A DNA stretch of 64,000 nt from Pseudoalteromonas sp. 0303 (GCF_013349995.1 NZ_JABVXF010000009.1:82663-146662); one strand, 5' to 3'; positions 9,631 through 17,884 are shown, counted from the stretch's first letter. Notes: generated from the letters alone by a model not told the origin. Numbers and translations are program-made.

Positions 9631-9861
9631 ATGAATAACGAAACTCTTTCCCAACTCGAACAACTGATCGACAAGTTAATTCTTCGCAACAGTGAACTTG
9701 AAAGCGAAGTTAAAAGCTTACAAGAGCAAAACTCTAAGCTTTTAGATGAGAACGAAACTCTGCAACTAGAAGTACTAGAAAACGAAGAGAAACAAAAAGA
9801 CACAAGCAGCACACTAACTGGCCTGCTTGAGAAATTACAAAGCGTTCAACAGGCTAGCTAA
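9631..9861 (+). CDS. ZapB-like coiled-coil protein (TIGR02449 type)
   Basis: A small, almost wholly alpha-helical protein of about 76 residues. Heptad-like Leu spacing runs through LEQLIDKLILRNSELESEVKSLQ and on to residue 60, predicting a parallel coiled coil. Such proteins are encoded immediately upstream of zapA in many gammaproteobacteria and resemble the division-ring cross-linker ZapB. The stop overlaps the zapA start (TAATG), so the two are co-translated. The start is uncertain: ATG at 9619 and TTG at 9595 are in frame; I chose 9631 because GAGCG lies 6 bases before it and the helix begins there. The cell-division role is inferred from structure and partner. Confidence 0.75.
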   Translation: MNNETLSQLEQLIDKLILRNSELESEVKSLQEQNSKLLDENETLQLEVLENEEKQKDTSSTLTGLLEKLQSVQQAS

Positions 9862-10148
9862 TGAGCGGCCCACAAAGTCAGCGGGTCACCGTAGAGCTAC
9901 TAGGTAAAGAACATGAGTTCTCTTGCCCACCTGGGCAAGAGCACGCCCTAGTTGCTGCTGCACAAAATTTAAATGACTTAGTGGAGCAAATGAAACAACG
10001 CTCATCGGTTCGCAATGACCAAAAAGCGTTGCTGATGGCAGCATTACATTTAAGTCATGAATTGCTTGAAGTTAAATCGCAACAAGCAGAACAAGAGCAA
10101 CAACATGACAGCTTAATAGATAAGCTCAGCCAGCACCTTAGTATTTAG
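9861..10148 (+). CDS. zapA: Cell division protein ZapA
   Basis: A 95-residue FtsZ-ring-associated protein that bundles FtsZ filaments. The N-terminal globular part has VTVELLGKEHEFSCPPGQEHAL, matching the conserved ZapA head. A long helix follows (LMAALHLSHELLEVK onward) ending in a Gln/Glu-rich tail that forms the antiparallel coiled-coil tetramer. Length and pattern are normal. The start codon overlaps the stop of the upstream coiled-coil gene by one base. A terminator follows directly, leaving no room for the 6S RNA gene that sits after zapA in many gammaproteobacteria. Confidence 0.93.
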   Translation: MSGPQSQRVTVELLGKEHEFSCPPGQEHALVAAAQNLNDLVEQMKQRSSVRNDQKALLMAALHLSHELLEVKSQQAEQEQQHDSLIDKLSQHLSI

Positions 10149-10176
10149 AAAAAAGCGCATCCTGCGCTTTTTTTGT
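10149..10176 (+). terminator. Terminator after zapA
   Basis: The stem AAAAAAGCGCA/TGCGCTTTTTT with a short loop is immediately downstream of the zapA stop codon. Confidence 0.85.
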
Positions 10177-10216
10177 TTACAATCAATTGTACTAACCACT
10201 ATCAGAGCGAAACACT

Positions 10217-11203
10217 ATGCGATTTTGTGCTTTTTTGATCTGTCTTTTCGTAAGCTATAGCGCCCAAGCAAGCGTTAGCTGGCATAACATCACTCCCGAA
10301 ATCCAATTTCTACAACAACAAAATAAACTACGTTTTTACGATTCGAATCAAGTGCTATTAGAGGGTAAAGAATGCGCATTAATGTTTGATGCCAGTGGTA
10401 ACTTTGCCGAAGTAGAAAAGCTCGCAGTGCAGTTAAAAAAACGCTTAAAAACACCATTATGTTATTTAGTAGCGAGCCATTATCATGATGATCACCTGCT
10501 AGGCTTGGCCGTTTTACAGGCTGAGTTCCCTGAAGCTAAACTTATTGTGCATCAGCAGATAGCGACTGAGTTTGTGGCAATGCAGCAAGCATTAACTGAT
10601 AAGTTAGATGGTTATGAAAAAAGTATTGAATTGAGCTATCAACGCCTTGCCAGTCAACCTAAAGATCAACAAGCTATTTGGCGCGACAAACTTGAACTTG
10701 CTAAAAAACGCTTATTTCGCTGGCGAGAGCTCACCTTAAAGCCACCGGCGATTAGCATTATTGAATCAACAAAGCTAAACCTGGGTAACTACCCCATCGT
10801 TATTACACCGTATCAGGCGCACACTAAGGGCGATCTTACTTTAAGTGCAGATCAAGGTCGCGTGCTGTTAGGCGGCGATATAGTCGACAGCTTACCCTAC
10901 CCAGGGCATGGTACGTTTTCTAGCTGGATAACCGCGCTGCAAGGTATCCAAAAAAATACCACACTGACAACTATTTTACCGGGCCACGGTAAGCCGCTCA
11001 CACCTGCTGAACTTGCGCTCCCTTTAAGGTTTTTAACAACCATTCAAGAGATGACAAATTCCTCGCCAGATAAGTCAGTTAATGAATTAATCCCGCTTTT
11101 TCCTGCAGAGGTAAAGCAGCAATACCAACTTGATGAAGTGGGCGAAAGAGCGTTTTCTATGTTTCTAGAAGCTGGACTTAAACAGAGCAAGTTGTCAAAA
11201 TAG
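10217..11203 (+). CDS. Exported metallo-beta-lactamase-fold hydrolase
   Basis: A 328-residue protein with a signal peptide (cleavage expected after AQA near residue 18). It has the MBL zinc motif H88-x-H90-x-D92-H93 (SHYHDDH). Further ligand positions are AHTKGDLT, GGDIVDS and LPGHGKPL, the usual order for the fold. Between the second and third motifs there is a Lys/Arg-rich helical insert (about 130-185). The substrate cannot be told from sequence: the family includes beta-lactamases, lactonases, glyoxalases and sulfatase-like enzymes. It lies 28 bases upstream of mltD and is probably co-transcribed. E. coli has an MBL enzyme (gloB) next to mltD too, but this one is exported and not obviously GloB. 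Confidence 0.82.
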   Translation: MRFCAFLICLFVSYSAQASVSWHNITPEIQFLQQQNKLRFYDSNQVLLEGKECALMFDASGNFAEVEKLAVQLKKRLKTPLCYLVASHYHDDHLLGLAVLQAEFPEAKLIVHQQIATEFVAMQQALTDKLDGYEKSIELSYQRLASQPKDQQAIWRDKLELAKKRLFRWRELTLKPPAISIIESTKLNLGNYPIVITPYQAHTKGDLTLSADQGRVLLGGDIVDSLPYPGHGTFSSWITALQGIQKNTTLTTILPGHGKPLTPAELALPLRFLTTIQEMTNSSPDKSVNELIPLFPAEVKQQYQLDEVGERAFSMFLEAGLKQSKLSK

Positions 11204-11231
11204 AGCTAAAATAGTAAAAGGATTTTATTAT

Positions 11232-12728
11232 ATGGCTCGAGTAAGTTTGAAATATTTACTTTTGCTGAGCTTGTTTATTGGCTTACAAGGATGCCAAGTA
11301 ACTCAGCAAGAAACAGAACAACAACGGGCAAGGCCGGAGATTTTTAGCCATTATGAGCCCGATTTAACAACCCAACAAGCACCTAGTGAGTTTGTCGATT
11401 CAACAGCTGTTGAACCACGTCCTGTTGCTGCGCCCATAGCAGTCAATAATACCCCGCTAGCAAAGCCTCGTTCGAAAGATCTATGGCAGCATATCGCCAA
11501 CAATTTAACGCTGGTATTTCAAACCAATAAACATACATCTGCACGAGTAAAGTGGTATTTAAAACAACCCAATTACCTGATTAAAGTAAATAAACGTGCG
11601 GCACCTTATTTGTATCATATCGTCACACGTATAGAGCAACAGAAGCTACCGATGGAGCTGGCCCTATTACCCTTTGTTGAAAGTGATTTTAGACCAACAA
11701 TACGATCATCAGAGCAAGCCGTTGGTGTTTGGCAGTTAGTCGGCGCAACGGCTTATCATTTTGGTGTGCAAAGCGACCAATGGTATGACGGCCGCCAAGA
11801 CATACTCGCTTCAACCGATGCCGCTTTAGCTTATTTAAGTTACTTACATAAACGCTTTGATGGTGACTGGCTGCATACCCTTGCAGCCTATAACAGTGGG
11901 GAAGGACGCGTTAAAAAAGCTATCGAAAAAAATAAAAAGCTTGGCAAAAAAACTGACTATTGGTCATTATCACTACCAAAAGAAACCGCTGAATATATAC
12001 CTAAACTTTTGGCACTTAGCTATTTACTAAAGCATCCTGAACAAGGCTTAAAGCGCCCTAAATTAGCGAATAAAGCACTCACCACAGAATTTGATGTTGG
12101 CCAGCAATTTGATTTTTCGGTGATCGCTAACTTATCTGGCGTGGGGCATAACCAGCTCCACAAATTAAACCCAGGATATTTAAAAAACCAAAGCTCGCCA
12201 AATGGTCCACATACTCTGCTTTTACCTATGGAGCGCCGCACCTTGTTGCATAGTAAACTGTTTCGCAACAACTTTGCCGGTGAGTATATAGTGCAAAAAG
12301 ACGATACCCTTTATGGCATTGCCAGACGCTTTAATATGTCTGTAAAGGATCTGAAAGCGCTTAATAGCAAAACAAGTAACCTGATTAAAGTCGGTGAACA
12401 ATTGCGATTATCACAGCCCCAAACCATGCCTGAATCATTACTGGTTGATTACAATATTAGCCCTTACCTTGAACAGCATGAGGAAGTTATCGCAACCATT
12501 GCGGTTGATTACCTCGTCAAACCAGGTGATTCCATTTGGAGTATCAGTCAGCTATACGACGTGCCTCATAAAGACGTTGCAACATGGAATAAACTCAGTG
12601 CCACCAGCATTTTAAAACCAGGCACCATTTTGACATTGCACCTACCGCAAGCAAAACCCGCTGAGCCGCAAGTACCGGCCAGTGAAGCTATGTTGTCAGG
12701 CATCGAAAGCTCGTTGAAAAAGCCTTGA
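11232..12728 (+). CDS. mltD: Membrane-bound lytic murein transglycosylase D with two LysM domains
   Basis: A 498-residue outer-membrane lipoprotein that cleaves the glycan strands of peptidoglycan to 1,6-anhydro products. The lipobox LQGC gives lipidation at Cys21. The SLT catalytic domain spans about 125-250, with catalytic Glu150 in LPFVESDF, then VGVWQLV and AYNSGEG (219-225). Two LysM peptidoglycan-binding repeats follow at about 352-394 (YIVQKDDTLYGIA) and 427-470 (YLVKPGDSIWSIS). A Pro/Ala-rich tail ends the protein. Domain order and length match the MltD family. It is downstream of the exported MBL hydrolase, with a 28-base gap. Confidence 0.94.
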   Translation: MARVSLKYLLLLSLFIGLQGCQVTQQETEQQRARPEIFSHYEPDLTTQQAPSEFVDSTAVEPRPVAAPIAVNNTPLAKPRSKDLWQHIANNLTLVFQTNKHTSARVKWYLKQPNYLIKVNKRAAPYLYHIVTRIEQQKLPMELALLPFVESDFRPTIRSSEQAVGVWQLVGATAYHFGVQSDQWYDGRQDILASTDAALAYLSYLHKRFDGDWLHTLAAYNSGEGRVKKAIEKNKKLGKKTDYWSLSLPKETAEYIPKLLALSYLLKHPEQGLKRPKLANKALTTEFDVGQQFDFSVIANLSGVGHNQLHKLNPGYLKNQSSPNGPHTLLLPMERRTLLHSKLFRNNFAGEYIVQKDDTLYGIARRFNMSVKDLKALNSKTSNLIKVGEQLRLSQPQTMPESLLVDYNISPYLEQHEEVIATIAVDYLVKPGDSIWSISQLYDVPHKDVATWNKLSATSILKPGTILTLHLPQAKPAEPQVPASEAMLSGIESSLKKP

Positions 12729-12791
12729 TTGCTCACTCTTTGTGGTTAGCGTAAAATCAGCGCCTATATTTAAATTCTAAAGAGAAATAAC

Positions 12792-13280
12792 ATGCAGATC
12801 AGTAAAGACGCAGCGGTTGAGTTTCACTACACACTTAGTGAAGCAGGCGAGCAAATCGAATCAAGTAAAGATGGCGAGCCACTTTCATATATCCATGGTA
12901 CTGAAGGCATGCTTCCTGGTCTTGAAAAAGCCCTTGAAGGTAAATCGGCTGGCGATAACTTTAGCGTAACACTTGAGCCTAGCGAGTCTTACGGCGAGCG
13001 CGTTGATAACCTTATTCAACGTATTCCACTTAAGCACTTACAAGGTAACACAAAAGTGTGGAAGCCAGGTATGACTGCAATCGTTCATTCAAACCAAGGT
13101 CGTCACCAAGTGACTATCGTTAAAGTGGGCCGTTTCAATGCAGATTGTGATTTAAACCACCCATTTGCTGGTAAAACACTAACGTTTGATGTTGAAGTGA
13201 TTAATGTTCGCCAAGCAACTGCCGAAGAATTATCACACGGCCACGTGCACGGTGAAGGCGGTTGTGGCCACAGCCACTAA
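12792..13280 (+). CDS. slyD: FKBP-type peptidyl-prolyl isomerase SlyD
   Basis: A 162-residue cytoplasmic prolyl isomerase and chaperone. The FKBP domain begins at residue 1, with FHYTLSEAGEQIESS and GTEGMLPGLEKALEG. It is interrupted by the IF (insert-in-flap) chaperone domain, roughly 70-125. The C-terminus ends in a His/Gly/Cys metal-binding tail (HGHVHGEGGCGHSH), which in E. coli SlyD binds nickel and serves hydrogenase maturation. The tail here is shorter than in E. coli. RBS AGAGAAAT precedes the ATG. The SDR gene begins six bases after its stop, so read-through into that cluster is likely. Confidence 0.93.
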   Translation: MQISKDAAVEFHYTLSEAGEQIESSKDGEPLSYIHGTEGMLPGLEKALEGKSAGDNFSVTLEPSESYGERVDNLIQRIPLKHLQGNTKVWKPGMTAIVHSNQGRHQVTIVKVGRFNADCDLNHPFAGKTLTFDVEVINVRQATAEELSHGHVHGEGGCGHSH

Positions 13281-13286
13281 GGGTAA

Positions 13287-14015
13287 ATGATGACAAACGT
13301 TGCAATTGTCACTGGTGGCAGTAAAGGTATTGGCAAAGCTATTGTTGAGCGTTTAGAACGTGAAGACTACACAGTATATAACTTAGATATCACCCCGTCT
13401 GAGGGCAACTATCGCCACTGTGACGTTAGTGATATTCAGCAAGTGAAGTCGGTTATTGCCGAAATTATTGCCGAGACGGGCCGCGTTGATGCCTTAATTT
13501 CTAATGCGGGTCGTCATTTAAGTGCCAACATCGAAAATACCGATGAAGCAACGTTTGATGCCCTGTTTGCGCTCAATGTGAAAGGTGCCTATGCTGCAAT
13601 TCAAGCTGTATTACCTAGCATGAAAAGCCTGCAAGGCGGCAGTATCGTATTGGTTGCCTCTGATCAGGCAATCATTGGCAAACCAAACTCGTTTGCTTAT
13701 AACCTCACCAAACATGCGCTAGCTTCAATGGCAAAAACGACAGCACTCGATTATGCCGCGTTTAATATTCGTGCTAATGCGGTTTGTCCGGGTACGATAG
13801 AAACACCACTGTTTCATAATGCGATTGATGCATATTGTCAGCGCAGTGGTGCCGATAAAGCAGAAATTGTTGCTGAAGAAGCCGCACTGCAACCGCTAGG
13901 CCGTTTAGGGCAACCAGAAGAAATTGCTGCTTTGGTGAACTTTTTAATAAGCCCAGAAGCAAGCTTTATTACTGGTAGCTTACAAAGTATTGATGGTGGA
14001 TACACCACGCAATGA
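13287..14015 (+). CDS. Short-chain dehydrogenase/reductase (SDR)
   Basis: A 242-residue classical SDR oxidoreductase. The Rossmann motif TGGSKGIG is at residues 9-16 and SNAG at 72-75. The catalytic tetrad is Asn97, Ser125 (VLVAS), Tyr138 and Lys142 (YNLTK). Near the C-terminus, FITGSLQSIDGGY is typical of the family. The substrate is not determined by sequence. It overlaps the downstream amidohydrolase by four bases (ATGA), so the two are co-translated. With a nearby lactonase-like protein and sugar-acid dehydratase, a sugar or sugar-acid dehydrogenase role is plausible but only inferred. Met1 and Met2 are both possible starts. Confidence 0.88.
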   Translation: MMTNVAIVTGGSKGIGKAIVERLEREDYTVYNLDITPSEGNYRHCDVSDIQQVKSVIAEIIAETGRVDALISNAGRHLSANIENTDEATFDALFALNVKGAYAAIQAVLPSMKSLQGGSIVLVASDQAIIGKPNSFAYNLTKHALASMAKTTALDYAAFNIRANAVCPGTIETPLFHNAIDAYCQRSGADKAEIVAEEAALQPLGRLGQPEEIAALVNFLISPEASFITGSLQSIDGGYTTQ

Positions 14016-14854
14016 GCGACAAAATTATTGACCCCCATGTGCACTTTTTTAACCTCACTGAGGGTCAATACACTTGGCTACAAGGTAACAATCCCCCCGC
14101 TTGGCCAAATCTAGATAAAATAAAAAAGCAAATTACTGCTTCAGAGCTTAAAGCCGCTTGCCCATTTCAACTAGAAGCACTGGTGCATATTGAAGCTGGC
14201 TTTGATAACCAAGCGCCAGTGAATGAGCTTAATTGGCTTGCAACGCATTTAAATGACATTCCCTATCGCGCAATCAGCTACAGCGCGATTGACGCATCTA
14301 GCAAACACTTTGAAGCGTCACTCAATGAGTTAAAGCACTCATCTTTGGTTGGTATTCGCGATATAACCGAAGGTGATGAAGCAAAGCGCTTATTAACTCC
14401 TCACTGCCAAGATAACCTAGCCATGCTCGCAAGCGAAAACTTACACTTTGAAGCACAGTTTGAAATTGAAAACATGCAGGTAACCGAGCAGCTTATTAAA
14501 TATTGCACCGCACTGCCGTCATTACGTGTGGTAATTAATCATTTAGGCTTTATTAGTAATGAGCAAAGATGGCTCGAAGCAATCATTAAACTCAGCCGCT
14601 GCGATAATATCGCGATAAAGTTCTCAGGCTTAGAATTCACGCAAATAGCTGTAAACAAACATCTTTGGCTGGTTAATAATTTAGTTAAGTACTTTGGTGA
14701 GCATCGCGTGATGTTTGCCAGTAACTTCCCTGTTTGCCAAATAAATACCAGTTACACAAACTGCTGGCAGCACTATCACTCACTGTGCTCGCAGTCGAGT
14801 TTATGGCATAAACTAAGCTATAAAAACGCCCGCGAAATCTATCAAATTGTATAA
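14012..14854 (+). CDS. COG3618/amidohydrolase_2 family TIM-barrel hydrolase (lactonase-like)
   Basis: A 280-residue member of the amidohydrolase superfamily related to sugar lactonases such as fuconolactonase and LigI. The metal-binding HxH motif is DPHVH, His9 and His11. His145 lies on a middle strand (NLHFEAQF) and His177 is in VVINHLG. The last barrel strand reads MFASNFPVC; Asn238 sits where many relatives have the catalytic Asp of GSDWP. Some family members carry SNFP naturally, so this need not mean inactivity. Its start overlaps the SDR stop, so the pair likely acts in one pathway. No signal peptide; cytoplasmic. Confidence 0.8.
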   Translation: MSDKIIDPHVHFFNLTEGQYTWLQGNNPPAWPNLDKIKKQITASELKAACPFQLEALVHIEAGFDNQAPVNELNWLATHLNDIPYRAISYSAIDASSKHFEASLNELKHSSLVGIRDITEGDEAKRLLTPHCQDNLAMLASENLHFEAQFEIENMQVTEQLIKYCTALPSLRVVINHLGFISNEQRWLEAIIKLSRCDNIAIKFSGLEFTQIAVNKHLWLVNNLVKYFGEHRVMFASNFPVCQINTSYTNCWQHYHSLCSQSSLWHKLSYKNAREIYQIV

Positions 14855-14938
14855 AAACTAGCTATATTTAAATAAGTTAAAGCTTGTAAAATGAACAAGC
14901 ATCAAGTCTAAAACCTGTTTGCTTGCTCAGGAGTATTA

Positions 14939-15310
14939 ATGAAAGCCTCTATTACCAGCCTTTTACTAATTAGTGTTTTATTTGGCTGTAGCTCTAAGCA
15001 AGAACCCACTCCAAAACTTCAACATGCAAGGCTAACTGAGCCGCAAAACGAGCTAATAGCACTTGGCATTGCAAGGCTAATGCACAGTAAACCAGTTCAC
15101 ATTGCTGAAGATGCGTTTACCAAAACCAGCATACTTGTTATTGAAACCTTGAATGAAATTGATATTCAAGGGCAACTACGTAGTGGTTCATACCCTAATA
15201 TGCCAGAACGTTTTGAGCTGCTGATTAAAAATAAAATGTGTTTTGTGCGCCATTTAGATAGTAAAGCGACTGAGCCATTACCTTTGGTAAAGTGTAAACC
15301 GATAAACTAA
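14939..15310 (+). CDS. Small lipoprotein of unknown function
   Basis: A 123-residue protein with a lipoprotein signal peptide; the lipobox VLFGC puts the lipidated Cys at residue 17. CAGGAGT lies 5 bases before the ATG. The mature part has no motif I recognise; two later Cys residues (near 101 and 119) could form a disulfide. The gene lies 84 bases after the amidohydrolase in the same direction and is followed by a bidirectional terminator. Likely a genuine gene on account of the signal peptide, ribosome-binding site and terminator; function unknown. Confidence 0.75.
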   Translation: MKASITSLLLISVLFGCSSKQEPTPKLQHARLTEPQNELIALGIARLMHSKPVHIAEDAFTKTSILVIETLNEIDIQGQLRSGSYPNMPERFELLIKNKMCFVRHLDSKATEPLPLVKCKPIN

Positions 15311-15331
15311 CCTAAACTAAAAAACAGATAT

Positions 15332-15357
15332 AAAAAAAGCCCTTACGGGCTTTTTTT
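15332..15357. terminator. Bidirectional terminator
   Basis: The stem AAAAAAAGCCC/GGGCTTTTTTT with loop TTAC separates the converging lipoprotein gene (stop 15310) and dehydratase gene (stop 15376). Confidence 0.9.
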
Positions 15358-15375
15358 AAAATATATTAGTGAGTA

Positions 15376-16551
15376 TTACTTAATCTCAACACGTTGTGAG
15401 CGCATAACGACTTCATCATTTAATTCAATACCGATACCTGGCTCTTCAGATACTTGGAAGAAACCATTTTTAGGTTGTGGATCTTGAATACACAATTCAC
15501 GGTTCCATTTCTTAATAGCATAGGTATGATGTTCGTGAATTAAGAAGTTAGGAATTGCGGTCTCTAAGTGTAACGAAGCTGCAGTTGCTACTGGACCGCC
15601 ACACACGTGAGCTTGAATACGCACATCAAAGATATCTGCATAATCACACACTTTTTTAGTTTCAGTGAAACCACCACACAGGCCTAAGTCTGGCTGTAGC
15701 ACATCAATACTTTGATCTTCTAAGTATGGACGCACACCCCAGCGGTTATACAAACGTTCGCCACCTGCAATTGGCACCGCTACTTTGTCAGCAACTTTTG
15801 CATGTAATGAATGATTTAAGTAATTCACAGGCTCTTCGTAATACATACAATCGAACTCTTCAGCAATTTCACCAATTTGAATTGCTGATGTCGCGCCTGG
15901 TAAACTGTGACATTCAAAAATAATGTCAACTTCGTCACCGACTGCTTCACGAATAGCCTGCATACGCGCACGGTATAATTTCATTTCTGCACGAGAAATA
16001 ATATTAGTGCGATCGTAATAAGTATTGCCGTTTTTATCGTACTGAATTGGGTCAACTTTTACCGCATCATACCCTTCAGCCATCGCCTTAAGCGCTGCTT
16101 CTGCGTATTCTTCTGGGTGCACTAGCGCTTTAAATTCGCTGTCCCAGTCAAACTGTAATTGTGATGCATAAGTACGCAGCTTATCGTTAACTTTACCACC
16201 TAATAGCTGGTAAACAGGTAAGCCTAATGCTTTGCCTTTAATATCCCAAAGTGCAGTATCAATGGCGCTCATTGCTGCATACACAACAGGACCGCCACCT
16301 AAACCCCAAAAGCTTTCGCGTAGCATTCGTGACCACAGTTTTTCTGTTTGAAATGGGTCATGACCAATTAAAAAGGCATCAGCCATTTCTTTGATCATTG
16401 CCGCAGCTGCGCTATGACCTAAATCATAAGCCAGACCCGCTTCACCCACACCGCTAATACCTTCATCGGTGTGAATACGCACAAAAACAGGTGTCCAAGC
16501 AGGTCTGTCTGGACAATGAATATCGAACACTTCGACGCGATTAACTTTCAT
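15376..16551 (-). CDS. Enolase-superfamily (mandelate racemase/muconate lactonizing type) sugar-acid dehydratase
   Basis: A 391-residue protein with the capping domain at residues 1-115 and a modified TIM barrel after that. Presumed metal ligands are Glu213 (FECHS), the Glu of YYEEPVN near 239, and Glu265 (AGGERLY). Acid/base candidates are Lys165 in AVKVDP and His315 in QAHVCGG. The layout fits acid-sugar dehydratases such as galactonate or gluconate dehydratase; the exact substrate is not readable from sequence. The second Lys of the usual K-x-K is Asp here. It is downstream of the class II aldolase-like gene, 9 bases apart, so the two form an operon. Confidence 0.83.
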   Translation of the reverse strand: MKVNRVEVFDIHCPDRPAWTPVFVRIHTDEGISGVGEAGLAYDLGHSAAAAMIKEMADAFLIGHDPFQTEKLWSRMLRESFWGLGGGPVVYAAMSAIDTALWDIKGKALGLPVYQLLGGKVNDKLRTYASQLQFDWDSEFKALVHPEEYAEAALKAMAEGYDAVKVDPIQYDKNGNTYYDRTNIISRAEMKLYRARMQAIREAVGDEVDIIFECHSLPGATSAIQIGEIAEEFDCMYYEEPVNYLNHSLHAKVADKVAVPIAGGERLYNRWGVRPYLEDQSIDVLQPDLGLCGGFTETKKVCDYADIFDVRIQAHVCGGPVATAASLHLETAIPNFLIHEHHTYAIKKWNRELCIQDPQPKNGFFQVSEEPGIGIELNDEVVMRSQRVEIK

Positions 16552-16560
16552 GGTTACTCC

Positions 16561-17328
16561 TTACTGAGCAAAACTAGGATCAAGACGATAAGCTTTACGC
16601 AACATGGCTGGCCAAGCTAACTGGCCACCGGTGCTGCCGCTATGCACGACATTCGCTTGATTATAAATATTATCGATAATAGGTTGTGGTACTGGAATTG
16701 CCGTTTGACCACTGGCTTGAATAGCCAATTGAATTTCACAGGCACGCTGCAAATCATAAAATCGCATAAAGGCATCTCCCACTGTTGGGCCAACAGTTAA
16801 GCCACCGTGGTTAACCAATAGCATGTGATTAGTAGTGCCTAAATCATCTTGCAAGCGCTTTTTCTCATCACTGTTTACCGCTAACCCTTCGTAGCCATGA
16901 TAAGACAATGATGGCAATGAGAACATTGAGTATTGGCTAAGTGGTAACAGGCCTTTTTCTTGCGTTGCAACGGCGATGGTTTCTTTTGTGTGTAAATGAA
17001 TAACACAGTGAGCGTCATCACGAACTTCATGAATAGCGCTGTGAATAGTAAAACCAGCCGGATTAATTTTAAATGGCGTGTCATCAAGAATATTGCCAGC
17101 TAAATCCACCTTTACAAGGTTAGATGCCGTCACTTCATCAAAACTAAGACCAAATGCATTAACTAAATAGTGATCTGTGCCCGGTAAACGTGCCGATAGG
17201 TGGGTATAAATTAAATCCCCCCATCTAAAGTGCTCAACTAAACGGTAACATGCTGCTAAATCAACACGAAGCTGCCATTCTTGTTCAGATACTTTATTTT
17301 TTAAATCGAGTTTTGGTAAGTCAAACAT
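16561..17328 (-). CDS. Class II aldolase/adducin-family protein
   Basis: A 255-residue protein. The start at 17328 is chosen because AAGG lies upstream and the family N-terminus (FDLP) begins there. The zinc triad is visible as His111-x-His113 (VIHLHT) and His174 (LVNHGG). The position of the catalytic Glu of fuculose-phosphate aldolase (E73 in E. coli FucA) reads INPAGFTIH, without an obvious Glu. That is typical of a large uncharacterised branch of the family, so true aldolase activity is uncertain. First gene of a two-gene unit with the enolase-superfamily dehydratase, suggesting sugar-acid metabolism. Confidence 0.82.
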   Translation of the reverse strand: MFDLPKLDLKNKVSEQEWQLRVDLAACYRLVEHFRWGDLIYTHLSARLPGTDHYLVNAFGLSFDEVTASNLVKVDLAGNILDDTPFKINPAGFTIHSAIHEVRDDAHCVIHLHTKETIAVATQEKGLLPLSQYSMFSLPSLSYHGYEGLAVNSDEKKRLQDDLGTTNHMLLVNHGGLTVGPTVGDAFMRFYDLQRACEIQLAIQASGQTAIPVPQPIIDNIYNQANVVHSGSTGGQLAWPAMLRKAYRLDPSFAQ

Positions 17329-17410
17329 GGAAAACCTTGTATATGTGACACTGCACAAATAGATGTATAGAAGTCTAAATTACTATTAATAGATGATCAA
17401 TAGGTGATAC

Positions 17411-17441
17411 AAAAAGGCCACATCAATTGATGTGGCCTTTT
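17411..17441 (-). terminator. Terminator of the cytochrome c gene
   Basis: The perfect stem AAGGCCACATCA/TGATGTGGCCTT has a tiny loop. Read leftward it ends in a T run, just after the stop at 17458. Confidence 0.88.
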
Positions 17442-17457
17442 CACGCTAAAATGGTGT

Positions 17458-17781
17458 TTATTTTACTTGTGATAAGTAATCAGCAATTGCAGCCATTTCT
17501 TCTTCAGATACGTTTGCAACCATTGCTTTCATCGCAGCAGCCATACCGTTGCTACGCGCACCTGACTTAATGTCTTTCATCTGTGCTAGTAAGTACTCTT
17601 TATTTTGACCATTTAATTTAGGGTACTGAGCCATGATAGGCGCTTTACCTTCTGCACCGTGACAAGTTTGGCAAAGCTTAGCTGTGTATAGTGTTGCACC
17701 ATCCGCAGCCATAGTGTTGAAAGATAGGCTTGCAGCCATTGCAATGCCAGCCCCACATAAAATTTTCGTGATCTTGCTCAT
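17458..17781 (-). CDS. Periplasmic c-type cytochrome (c553/c5-like)
   Basis: A 107-residue monoheme cytochrome. The signal peptide ends near NTMAA (residue 26). The heme-attachment motif CQTCH is at Cys37-Cys40-His41. Axial Met candidates lie in the segment NGMAAAMKAMV. The C-terminal helix AAIADYLSQVK is typical of class I cytochromes c. It probably carries electrons in the periplasm between respiratory complexes; the partner is not indicated by neighbours. AGAGAAGAT precedes the ATG, and a strong terminator follows, so it is a single-gene unit. Confidence 0.9.
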   Translation of the reverse strand: MSKITKILCGAGIAMAASLSFNTMAADGATLYTAKLCQTCHGAEGKAPIMAQYPKLNGQNKEYLLAQMKDIKSGARSNGMAAAMKAMVANVSEEEMAAIADYLSQVK

Positions 17782-17884
17782 TTGTATCTTCTCTTTTTTG
17801 ACGGGTTATTAAACATTTTCTTTAGTGTAGACCATGATTTAACAATATTGCACCCGAAAATTGTAACGGCAATAGAAACAGTCA

